Below, one piece after another: positions 17,605 to 24,007 of a stretch of DNA of 64,000 nt (position 1 is the stretch's first letter; each line of letters starts with the position of its first letter). Source of the stretch: an uncultured Collinsella sp. Its GTDB lineage: Bacteria; Actinomycetota; Coriobacteriia; Coriobacteriales; Coriobacteriaceae. A model generated the notes under the pieces. That model saw nothing but the letters and a program-made list of their open reading frames with translations, was not told where the DNA came from and made no database searches. The stretch covers positions 1 through 64,000 of the forward strand of contig CAAFGE010000024.1 of assembly GCA_900762355.1 (NCBI GenBank), in the 5' to 3' direction. The translations under genes were made by a program, and so were the position numbers.

Positions 17605-17765
17605 TGCGGGGTCTTTGTTGCGTTGGGACAAGCAACACTACATATATATCTGAATTTGGATGTGGTGGGCGCTTTGTTGTTGGTCGCTTTGGGGTGCGAA
17701 CGGCACTTTTGGGATGCATGGCACCTTGGGGTGGGGCGGTGCTTTGGGATGAGAGGCTTACTTAC

Positions 17766-18305
17766 CTAGTTGAAGAGGGGCTTGATGGCTGATAGGTAGT
17801 CTTTGGCTACTTCCTCTTTGTTTGCTTGGAAGTTGTGCCAGGCCCACCATTGGACTGTTCCTACGAAGCTTGAGGCTATGTGGTGTAGTAGGAAACTGCG
17901 GTCCATGTTGGCGGCGGGGCCGTTTGGGTCGGTAGGGATGGTTTCGGCTGCTCGGGCCATGATGGTCTTGCGGAGGCTGTCGGCGAAAACGCGTGAGCCT
18001 GCACCTGCTACCAGGGCTCGTACGCCTTGGCGGCGTTCCCAGAGGTTGTTGAGGATGTGCTCGACTTGCACGAGCGGGTCGTCGAGCGGCGCGCCATCGT
18101 CGTCGAGGGCGTGGGTGCAGATATCGCTTACGAGTTCGGCGAGTAGGTCGTCTTTGCTCTTAAAGAGGCCGTAAAACGTCGCGCGGCCCACTTGGGCACG
18201 CGCGATGATGTCGCCGACGGTGATCTTGCCGTAGTCCTCCTCGCGAAGGAGCTCGGAAAATGCTGCGACGATGGCGGCGCGGCTTTTGGTTTTGCGGGCA
18301 TCCAT
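17766..18305 (-). CDS. TetR/AcrR family transcriptional regulator
   Basis: DNA-binding repressor of 179 residues. The N-terminal helix-turn-helix is clear: ITVGDIIARAQVGRATFYGLF (about residues 22-42), matching the TetR pattern with the ATFY/YFK-type end. The C-terminal part is a ligand-binding helical bundle. The start is ATG 18305, two bases after the larC stop codon, so it is the last gene of larB-larC-tetR and probably translationally coupled. A perfect 11-bp palindrome in front of larB (20048-20081) is the natural candidate for its autoregulatory operator. A longer upstream reading frame overlaps larC and is rejected. Confidence 0.85.
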   Translation of the reverse strand: MDARKTKSRAAIVAAFSELLREEDYGKITVGDIIARAQVGRATFYGLFKSKDDLLAELVSDICTHALDDDGAPLDDPLVQVEHILNNLWERRQGVRALVAGAGSRVFADSLRKTIMARAAETIPTDPNGPAANMDRSFLLHHIASSFVGTVQWWAWHNFQANKEEVAKDYLSAIKPLFN

Positions 18306-18307
18306 GG

Positions 18308-19210
18308 CTATGCGTCCGCGTGAACGAGCAGGCAGCGGAGCGTACCGGAGCAACCCTCGTAGGGGCGTTTGCCGGCGCCGTAGCCGACGGCTTCGATGCG
18401 GTAGCGTGCCGGCAGGTGCTCGGACGTGCGCAGTGCGGCGACGATGGCGGCACCCGTGGGCGTCACGAGCTCGCCGGCGACCGGTGCGGGCGTGAGGGCG
18501 ATATTGCCCGCCTGGCACAGGTTGACGACAGCGGGGACGGGAATGGGCATGAGACCGTGGGCACAGCGGATGGTACCGTGACCCTCAGAGAGCGACTCGA
18601 CCACGATGTCCTCAATACCCAGGTCATCGAGGCAGATGGCGACAGAGCAGACGTCGACGATGGAGTCGACGGCGCCCACCTCGTGGAACATGACGGTCTC
18701 GGGCGTTTTGCCGTGAGCCTTGGCCTCGGCAGCGGCGAGCGCGGTAAAGATGGCGAGGGCGCGACGCTTGGCGCCATCGCTTAACTGCGAGCCATCGATG
18801 ATGGCGGTGACGTCAGCCAAAGAACGGTGGTGATGGTGGTGGGCGTGATGGTGGCCCTCGTGGTCGTGGTCATGCTCGTGGCAGTGCTCGTGTTCGTGCT
18901 CGCCATGATCATGATGGTGGTGCTCATGCTCGTGCGTGTGCTCGGCAGCTGCTTCGTTGCCGTAGAGCCAGGCCATATCGTGATCGTGGTTCTCGAGCTC
19001 CTCTGCAAGCTGGACGTCGAAATCGCAGGCGTTGATGCCATGCTTGCTTACGCGTGTGACGGCGATCGTAAAGCCGTCGACCGGCAGCGTGGCGAGCTGC
19101 TCGCGCAGGTGCTCCTCGCTGGCGCCTAGGTCGAGCAGGGCCGCGACGGTCATATCGCCGCTGATGCCCGAGGTGCCGTCGATGATAAGCGTGTGCTGAT
19201 GATTGGACAT
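18308..19210 (-). CDS. larC: LarC nickel-insertion protein, N-terminal (LarC1) part only
   Basis: LarC is the CTP-dependent cyclometallase that inserts nickel into the pincer cofactor. Residues 1-55 match the start (IIDGTSGISGDM), then comes a His/Glu/Asp-rich segment (about 88-130) that should bind nickel, then the conserved ETVMFHEVGAVDSIVD (about 165-180), EGHGTIRCAHGLMPIPVPA and TPTGAAI blocks. Full-length LarC has about 400-420 residues; this protein has 300 and ends at TAG right after the LarC1 part. The LarC2 domain, which in Lactobacillus is joined by programmed frameshifting and binds CTP, is not found in any frame downstream, where tetR begins. Start ATG 19210 behind AAGGAG. Confidence 0.85.
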   Translation of the reverse strand: MSNHQHTLIIDGTSGISGDMTVAALLDLGASEEHLREQLATLPVDGFTIAVTRVSKHGINACDFDVQLAEELENHDHDMAWLYGNEAAAEHTHEHEHHHHDHGEHEHEHCHEHDHDHEGHHHAHHHHHRSLADVTAIIDGSQLSDGAKRRALAIFTALAAAEAKAHGKTPETVMFHEVGAVDSIVDVCSVAICLDDLGIEDIVVESLSEGHGTIRCAHGLMPIPVPAVVNLCQAGNIALTPAPVAGELVTPTGAAIVAALRTSEHLPARYRIEAVGYGAGKRPYEGCSGTLRCLLVHADA

Positions 19211-19220
19211 GGAATGCTCC

Positions 19221-20003
19221 TTAACGGGCGCAGGGCGTGCCGGCGCTCAGATGATTGATAAGACTTGCCTGGTAGGCGGCACCAAAGCCGTTGTCGATGT
19301 TGACGACCGAAACGCCGCTGGCGCAGGAGTTGAGCATGGCGAGCAGCGCGGCTACGCCACCAAAGCTCGCGCCGTAACCCACACTGGTGGGAACGGCTAT
19401 GACCGGACAGCTTACCAGGCCGCCGACAACGCTCGCCAGTGCGCCCTCCATGCCGGCAATGGCGATGACCACCTGTGCCTGGGCGAGTTCCTCGGCATGC
19501 GCGAGCAGACGGTGCAGGCCGGCGACACCCACGTCGTAGAGGCGGTCGACCTCGTTGCCATAGAACTCGGCCGTCAACGCGGCTTCTTCGGCGACGGGCA
19601 GGTCGCTCGTGCCGGCGCAGGCGACGACGATGCGTCCGTTGCCGGTGGGGGAGGGCTTGCCGCCCACGAGGGCGAGCTGTGCGTCCGGGACATATCCCAG
19701 GTCGATGCCGTTGCCAAGAAGCTCAGCGGTGCGCGCGGCTTTTTCGGCATCCAGGCGCGTGACCAGGATGCGCTCCTGGCCGGCATCGCGCAGTGCTTCG
19801 ATAATGGCGGCAATCTGATCGGCGGTTTTACCGGCCCCGTAGACAACCTCGCCGGCTCCCTGGCGCACCCCGCGCGAAAGATCGAGCTGCGCAAAGCCCA
19901 AATCGGCGGTCGGAGCCGTCTGGATGCGCGTGAGGGCGTCGGCAGGGGTGACTGCTCCGCCGGCAACATCGCTCAGCAATTGCTCAAGATCTCGCTTATC
20001 CAT
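19221..20003 (-). CDS. larB: LarB, nickel-pincer cofactor biosynthesis (NaAD carboxylase/hydrolase)
   Basis: LarB carboxylates nicotinic acid adenine dinucleotide and cleaves its phosphoanhydride, the first step of pincer cofactor synthesis. The C-terminal half is related to AIR carboxylase (PurE): VACAGTSDLPVAEEA (about residues 124-138), YDVGVAGLHRLL (about 155-166), IAIAGMEGALASVVGGL (about 179-195) and PTSVGYGASFGGVAALL (about 203-219). Length 260 is normal. ATG 20003 follows GAAGGGAA; the upstream in-frame ATG lacks a site. It heads the operon larB-larC-tetR. LarE, the third cofactor enzyme, is absent from the window. Confidence 0.92.
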   Translation of the reverse strand: MDKRDLEQLLSDVAGGAVTPADALTRIQTAPTADLGFAQLDLSRGVRQGAGEVVYGAGKTADQIAAIIEALRDAGQERILVTRLDAEKAARTAELLGNGIDLGYVPDAQLALVGGKPSPTGNGRIVVACAGTSDLPVAEEAALTAEFYGNEVDRLYDVGVAGLHRLLAHAEELAQAQVVIAIAGMEGALASVVGGLVSCPVIAVPTSVGYGASFGGVAALLAMLNSCASGVSVVNIDNGFGAAYQASLINHLSAGTPCAR

Positions 20004-20047
20004 ATATGTTCCCTTCGACGGCGCAAAGTCTAGCACTCAAAGGGTAT

Positions 20048-20108
20048 GTTTCCGAACACTAAGACAAAATTGTTCGGAAACTATAGGACAGACTGATTCA
20101 ATTGTTAG
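20048..20108 (-). promoter_or_regulatory. larB operon promoter with palindromic operator
   Basis: On the minus strand CTAACA (-35, 20108-20103) and TATAGT (-10, 20085-20080) are 17 bases apart. A perfect inverted repeat GTTTCCGAACA/TGTTCGGAAAC (20048-20058 and 20071-20081, 12-base spacer) overlaps the -10 and the start of transcription. Size and position fit a TetR-family operator, and the operon ends with a tetR gene. Confidence 0.6.
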
Positions 20109-20117
20109 ACGGATCGG

Positions 20118-20753
20118 CTAATCGCGCAGGATGATGTCCATAGCGAGCATCAGGTTGCGCTCGTCGATGGCAAACGGGGCCGCCTCGCGCGTCTTGGGCT
20201 TGGCACAAAACGCGATGCCCGTGCCCGCGGCCTGAATCATGGGGATGTCGTTGGCACCGTCGCCGATCGCGACGGTGTGGGCCATATCGACGCCGCACTC
20301 AACTGCCCAGTCCAGCAGCTGGATGAGCTTGGACTCCTTGGTCACAATGTCGGCAGCCAACTTACCGGTGAGCTTGCCGTCCACGACCTCCAGACGATTG
20401 GCCAGGCAGAAGTCGATACCCGCGGCAGCCACGATTTTGTCAGCGACCTCGTGGAAACCGCCGCTCACCACGCCGACCTTCCAGCCCTTGCTGTGTGCCG
20501 AGCGCACAAGCTCCAGCGCGCCGGGGGTAAACGTCACGCGCGCAAAGGTGCGCTCGAACACGCTCTTGTCCAGGCCGGCAAGCAGCCCCACGCGCTCCTC
20601 GAGCGCCTGCTTAAAGTCAAGCTCGCCGCGCATGGCGCGTTCGGTGATCTGTGCAACTTGCTCACCCACGCCGGCTTCCTCGCCCAACAGGTCGATGACT
20701 TCCTGGTTGATGAGCGTGGAGTCGATATCCATAACGATGAGGCGTGCAGTCAT
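20118..20753 (-). CDS. serB: phosphoserine phosphatase (HAD family)
   Basis: Last enzyme of serine biosynthesis, hydrolysing O-phosphoserine. HAD motifs in order: MDIDSTLI (about residues 7-14) with the nucleophile Asp, VVSGGF (about 94-99), a Lys in TKESKLIQL (about 136-144) and IGDGANDIPMI (about 163-173). Length 211 corresponds to the short SerB without ACT domains. The start is ATG 20753 behind GAAAGG. It is transcribed toward the larB operon, whose promoter follows its stop closely; no terminator hairpin is obvious. Other HAD phosphomonoesterases are possible but the sequence is a close SerB match. Confidence 0.92.
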   Translation of the reverse strand: MTARLIVMDIDSTLINQEVIDLLGEEAGVGEQVAQITERAMRGELDFKQALEERVGLLAGLDKSVFERTFARVTFTPGALELVRSAHSKGWKVGVVSGGFHEVADKIVAAAGIDFCLANRLEVVDGKLTGKLAADIVTKESKLIQLLDWAVECGVDMAHTVAIGDGANDIPMIQAAGTGIAFCAKPKTREAAPFAIDERNLMLAMDIILRD

Positions 20754-21009
20754 GGTGGGCCTTTCCGAGTGCTGTTTTATTGGGGCATATTGTCGCACGT
20801 GACGAGCGCGGGCGGGTGTCGCGGCGCGTCAATTGTTTCGTCTCCGTCAAGTCTTTGGGCAGGAGCCACTTTTTCGCGGCACATCGACGCGAGTGCGATA
20901 AGATAGAACGCCATGTCTGGCTGCGCGGTTTACGCAGGCTGGGCAAATCTGTACGACGCCGCCCGGAACGACACGGGGCGGCACAGATCCATAAAGGAGG
21001 ATCACTGGT

Positions 21010-22797
21010 ATGAGCCAGACCCGTCCCATCGATGAGCATTCCATGCACACCCGTACCTGCGGCGAGCTTCGCTTCGAGAACGTGGGCGAAGAGGTCACCC
21101 TCACCGGTTGGGTGAGCCGTCGCCGCGACCACGGCGGCCTTATCTTCTGCGACCTTCGCGACCGTGAGGGCATCACGCAGCTCACCTTCGACCCCGAGCA
21201 CTCCGACGGCGATGCCTTTAAGATCGCCGAGACCATGCGTCCCGAGTGGCCCATCAAGATTCACGGCGTCGTGCGCGCCCGTGGCGAGGAGACCACCAAC
21301 ACCAAGCTCGCGACCGGCGAGATCGAGGTCCTGACCGATCATGCCGAGGTGCTCAACACTTCCGTCACCCCGCCGTTCCAGATCGAGGACGGCATCGAGA
21401 CCAGCGAGGACACCCGCCTGCGCTATCGCTATCTGGACCTCCGTCGTCCCGAGATGATGGCCAACCTCAAGCTGCGCTCCGACTTTACCTTTGCCATTCG
21501 CGAGGCGCTGCACAACCGTGAGTTCATGGAGGTCGAGACGCCCTCCCTGTTCAAGTCCACGCCCGAGGGCGCCCGCGACTTCATCGTCCCCAGCCGTATC
21601 CAGCCGGGCAACTTCTACGCCCTGCCGCAGTCTCCGCAGCTCCTGAAGCAGCTGCTTATGGTCGGTGGCGTCGAGCGCTACTACCAGGTCGCCAAGTGCT
21701 TCCGCGACGAGGACCTGCGTGCCGACCGTCAGCCCGAGTTCACCCAGGTCGATATCGAGATGTCCTTCGTGGACCAGAACGACGTCATGAGCGCGCTCGA
21801 GGAGGTCCTGGCCGACGCCTTCGGCCGCATGGGCGTCGAGATGCCCACGCCGCTGCGTCGCATGAACTACTGGGAGGCCATGGACACCTATGGCTCCGAC
21901 AAGCCCGATACCCGCTATGGCATGCACCTGGTCGACCTGACCGACATCTTTGCCAACTCCAAGTTCAAGGTCTTTGCGACTGCCGCAAACGAGGAGGGCT
22001 CTGTCGTCAAGGCCATCAACGCCAAGGGTGCCGGTGCCTGGGCTCGCGCCAAGATCGATAAGCTTGCCGGCGTGGCCTCCACGTTTGGCGCCAAGGGCTT
22101 GGCCTGGATCGCATTCCGCGAGGATGGCTCCATCAACAGCCCCATCGTCAAGTTCTTCTCGGACGAGGAGATGGCGGCTCTGCGTGAGCGCATGAACGTC
22201 GAGCCCGGCGACCTTGTGATGTTCGCCGCCGGTCCGCGCCTGCTCTCTGACGAGATCCTGGGCGGCATGCGTTCCCACATGGCTAACGCGCTCGAGATCA
22301 AGCGCGAGGGCCACGACTTCCTGTGGGTCGTCAACTTCCCGCTGTTCCACTGGGACGAGGATCGCAAGGCCTATGCTGCCGAGCACCAGCCCTTTACCCT
22401 GCCGACCGAGACCGACATCGCCAAGATCGAGGCCGACCCGCTGGCAGCCGGTTCCTGCACCTACGACTTTGTCATGGACGGCTTTGAGGCCGGCGGCGGC
22501 GGTATGCGTATCCACAACGCCGAGATGCAGATGTCCATGCTCAAGCTCCTGGGCTTTACCGAGGAGCGCGCCGAGTCTCAGTTTGGCTTCCTCATGGAGG
22601 CCCTCAAGTTTGGTGCGCCCCCGATGGGCGGCTTCGCCCTGGGCCTGGACCGCGTGTGCATGCTGCTCACCGGCTCCGACTCTATCCGCGACGTCATGGC
22701 GTTCCCCAAGACGGCCAGCGGCTCCGACCTCATGTCGGGCGCTCCGAGTGCCGTTTCCGGCGCCCAGCTCAAGGACGTCAGCCTGCGCTTGATGTAG
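21010..22797 (+). CDS. aspS: aspartyl-tRNA synthetase, bacterial type
   Basis: Class IIb synthetase with N-terminal OB-fold anticodon domain (LTGWVSRRRDHGGLIFCDLR, about residues 28-47), catalytic core with motif 2 (FRDEDLRADRQPEFTQVD, about 218-235), a bacterial GAD insertion (about 285-420), and motif 3 near the end (GFALGLDRVCMLLTG, about 541-555). Length 595 is standard for the bacterial enzyme. The RRRDHGG loop carries the His that marks non-discriminating enzymes in Pseudomonas, so it may also form Asp-tRNA-Asn for GatCAB; this is an inference. ATG 21010 follows a strong AAAGGAGG. No T-box element is visible in the leader. Confidence 0.96.
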   Translation: MSQTRPIDEHSMHTRTCGELRFENVGEEVTLTGWVSRRRDHGGLIFCDLRDREGITQLTFDPEHSDGDAFKIAETMRPEWPIKIHGVVRARGEETTNTKLATGEIEVLTDHAEVLNTSVTPPFQIEDGIETSEDTRLRYRYLDLRRPEMMANLKLRSDFTFAIREALHNREFMEVETPSLFKSTPEGARDFIVPSRIQPGNFYALPQSPQLLKQLLMVGGVERYYQVAKCFRDEDLRADRQPEFTQVDIEMSFVDQNDVMSALEEVLADAFGRMGVEMPTPLRRMNYWEAMDTYGSDKPDTRYGMHLVDLTDIFANSKFKVFATAANEEGSVVKAINAKGAGAWARAKIDKLAGVASTFGAKGLAWIAFREDGSINSPIVKFFSDEEMAALRERMNVEPGDLVMFAAGPRLLSDEILGGMRSHMANALEIKREGHDFLWVVNFPLFHWDEDRKAYAAEHQPFTLPTETDIAKIEADPLAAGSCTYDFVMDGFEAGGGGMRIHNAEMQMSMLKLLGFTEERAESQFGFLMEALKFGAPPMGGFALGLDRVCMLLTGSDSIRDVMAFPKTASGSDLMSGAPSAVSGAQLKDVSLRLM

Positions 22798-22820
22798 GCA
22801 AGCGGCTACCTATTGCCTGT

Positions 22821-22855
22821 AACGAGGGAAGGACGTGTGCCTTCCCTCGTTTTTT
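22821..22855 (+). terminator. terminator after aspS
   Basis: Perfect 12-bp stem AACGAGGGAAGG/CCTTCCCTCGTT (22821-22832 and 22840-22851) and six T in total. Confidence 0.9.
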
Positions 22856-22940
22856 GTGGGACGGGGGTGCGCCGGTAACGTACAATAACTACCACGTGGC
22901 CGGGTTTGCCGGCCGAATGTGCGACGTCGTGGGAGGGGAC

Positions 22941-23189
22941 ATGGTCGAGTTTACAAAGACGATTAAAGATCCGTTGGGATTGCATGCCCGCCCGGTTGCG
23001 CTGCTCTATGACATTATTGCCAAGCATCGTAGCAACGTATCGGTCAGCATCGGCGATCGCCATACCGACGGCCGCGATGTGATGGGGCTCATGGCTCTCT
23101 ACGGCGAATGTGGCGAAGACATCGTGTTCCGCGTTTCGGGCGTGGATGAGGCCTCCTGCGTCACATCGATCAGAAACCTCTCGCTCTAA
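22941..23189 (+). CDS. HPr-family phosphocarrier protein with Asp at position 46
   Basis: Small (82 aa) HPr-fold protein. The active His sits exactly at residue 15 in GLHARPVA, so phosphate transfer from EI is possible. The regulatory serine at position 46 of Gram-positive HPr (phosphorylated by HPr kinase) is replaced by Asp (DGRDVMGLM, residues 43-51), which resembles the permanently phosphorylated form. Start ATG 22941 behind GGGAGGGG; a slightly upstream in-frame ATG has no site. The gene stands alone between two terminators, not beside ptsI. Role could be a PTS carrier or a regulator acting with CcpA-like proteins. Confidence 0.88.
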   Translation: MVEFTKTIKDPLGLHARPVALLYDIIAKHRSNVSVSIGDRHTDGRDVMGLMALYGECGEDIVFRVSGVDEASCVTSIRNLSL

Positions 23190-23198
23190 GCATGACAG

Positions 23199-23234
23199 GG
23201 CGCGGCAAAGGACAGCTCTTTGCCGCGCCTTTTT
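23199..23234 (+). terminator. terminator after the HPr gene
   Basis: 12-bp stem GGCGCGGCAAAG/CTTTGCCGCGCC (23199-23210, 23218-23229) followed by five T. Confidence 0.92.
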
Positions 23235-23281
23235 GTTTCGTATAGGAAACTTTTTCGAAATCTAAATGGGGACCCTTTCCA

Positions 23282-23335
23282 AAAAGTTAACCACGTGCTA
23301 GTTTACTATAGCGAACATAGACGTGGTTAACTTTT
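23282..23335 (+). promoter_or_regulatory. feo operon promoter flanked by a perfect 15-bp inverted repeat
   Basis: Arms AAAAGTTAACCACGT (23282-23296) and its exact complement (23321-23335) flank 24 bases that include the -10-like TACTAT. A regulator binding both arms would enclose the promoter. In this iron-uptake context a metal-dependent regulator is the first guess, but the arms do not match the classic DtxR or Fur consensus well. Confidence 0.55.
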
Positions 23336-23378
23336 GCTGCGTCGATGTTGAGGACGAACTGACGTTAGGAGCTCACTC

Positions 23379-23621
23379 ATGTCTTGCGGACCGCAGATGC
23401 CGGCTATGCCGCTTTCGATGGTAAAAGCGGGCGAAACCGTGCGCGTGTCTCGCGTAAAGGGCAATGAGGATATGAAGCACCATCTCAAGGACCTCGGCTT
23501 TGTCGAGGGCAACGAGATCCACGTGGTGAGCTCGAGTGGCGCCAATATCATCGTCACGGTGCTGGGCGCTCGCTTTGGCATCGATTCCAAGGTCGCCATG
23601 CACATCATGACCGTCGGTTAG
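23379..23621 (+). CDS. feoA: FeoA domain protein 1
   Basis: Small (80 aa) SH3-like cytoplasmic protein of the ferrous iron transporter. Conserved features are MPLSMVKAGETVRVSRVKG at the start of the fold and the HHLKDLGFVEGNEIHVVS block (about residues 29-46), the FeoA signature (LxxLGFxxGxxV). A leading MSCGPQMPAM adds a Cys. Start ATG 23379 behind TTAGGAG. It is the first of two feoA genes in front of feoB and probably binds FeoB to modulate it. Confidence 0.9.
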   Translation: MSCGPQMPAMPLSMVKAGETVRVSRVKGNEDMKHHLKDLGFVEGNEIHVVSSSGANIIVTVLGARFGIDSKVAMHIMTVG

Positions 23622-23660
23622 TCCACAGCGTTCTGTAAAAACTGAAAGGGGGACAAGTAA

Positions 23661-23882
23661 ATGAAGACGTTGGGTGACGTTAAGGTGGGCGAGAGCTCTA
23701 CCATCGTCAAGCTTCACGGTGAGGGCGCACTTCGCCGTCACCTCATGGACCTGGGGCTCATCAAGGGCACTTCGTTCAAGGTCGTAAAGGTTGCACCGCT
23801 CGGTGATCCGGTCGAGATCAACGTGCGCGGCTACGAGCTTTCCATCCGTAAGGAGGAGGCCGCCGTCGTCGAGGTCCAGTAA
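23661..23882 (+). CDS. feoA: FeoA domain protein 2
   Basis: Second FeoA (73 aa) of the operon, with the signature RRHLMDLGLIKGTSFKVVKV (about residues 26-45) followed by PLGDPVEINVRGYELSIRK, which is the usual FeoA end. Start ATG 23661 behind AAAGGGGG, 39 bases after feoA1. Paired FeoA proteins before FeoB are common in anaerobes. The two copies are only moderately alike, so they may have different partners or form a heteromer. Confidence 0.9.
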   Translation: MKTLGDVKVGESSTIVKLHGEGALRRHLMDLGLIKGTSFKVVKVAPLGDPVEINVRGYELSIRKEEAAVVEVQ

Positions 23883-23903
23883 GGGATCTTTGCGCGGTTA
23901 TTT

Positions 23904-23939
23904 CTGCAGATAAAGTTAGGTTTTTCTAACTTAATGCAG
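23904..23939 (+). promoter_or_regulatory. inverted repeat resembling an iron box between feoA2 and feoB
   Basis: CTGCA, AAGTTAG, then a 6-base centre, CTAACTT and TGCAG form a two-step palindrome (23904-23908, 23913-23919, 23926-23932, 23935-23939). The TTAG..CTAA halves resemble DtxR/IdeR/MntR boxes. It could equally fold as a hairpin that lowers feoB expression relative to feoA. Confidence 0.45.
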
Positions 23940-24007
23940 CATCTTTGAAGCACATTATCCAGCCCGCGCGGAGAAAGCAGCGCAGGCACACAAGGAAGAA
24001 GGATTGA

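Noticed and set aside
17766..18518. 250-residue version of the TetR protein starting inside larC
   Set aside because: The extra N-terminal 71 residues are an Arg-rich off-frame translation of larC. The helix-turn-helix begins normally from ATG 18305.
18308..18520. Programmed frameshift joining larC to a LarC2 domain, as in Lactobacillus
   Set aside because: Neither alternative frame downstream encodes LarC2-like sequence; the region is tetR.
18827..18960. Simple-sequence GTGGTGATG-type tract as a microsatellite
   Set aside because: It encodes the His-rich nickel-binding loop of LarC; the repetition follows from the protein sequence.
20802..21009. T-box leader before aspS (and before hisS)
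   Set aside because: No T-box sequence or specifier stem is visible, and the leader before the hisS start is too short after its terminator.
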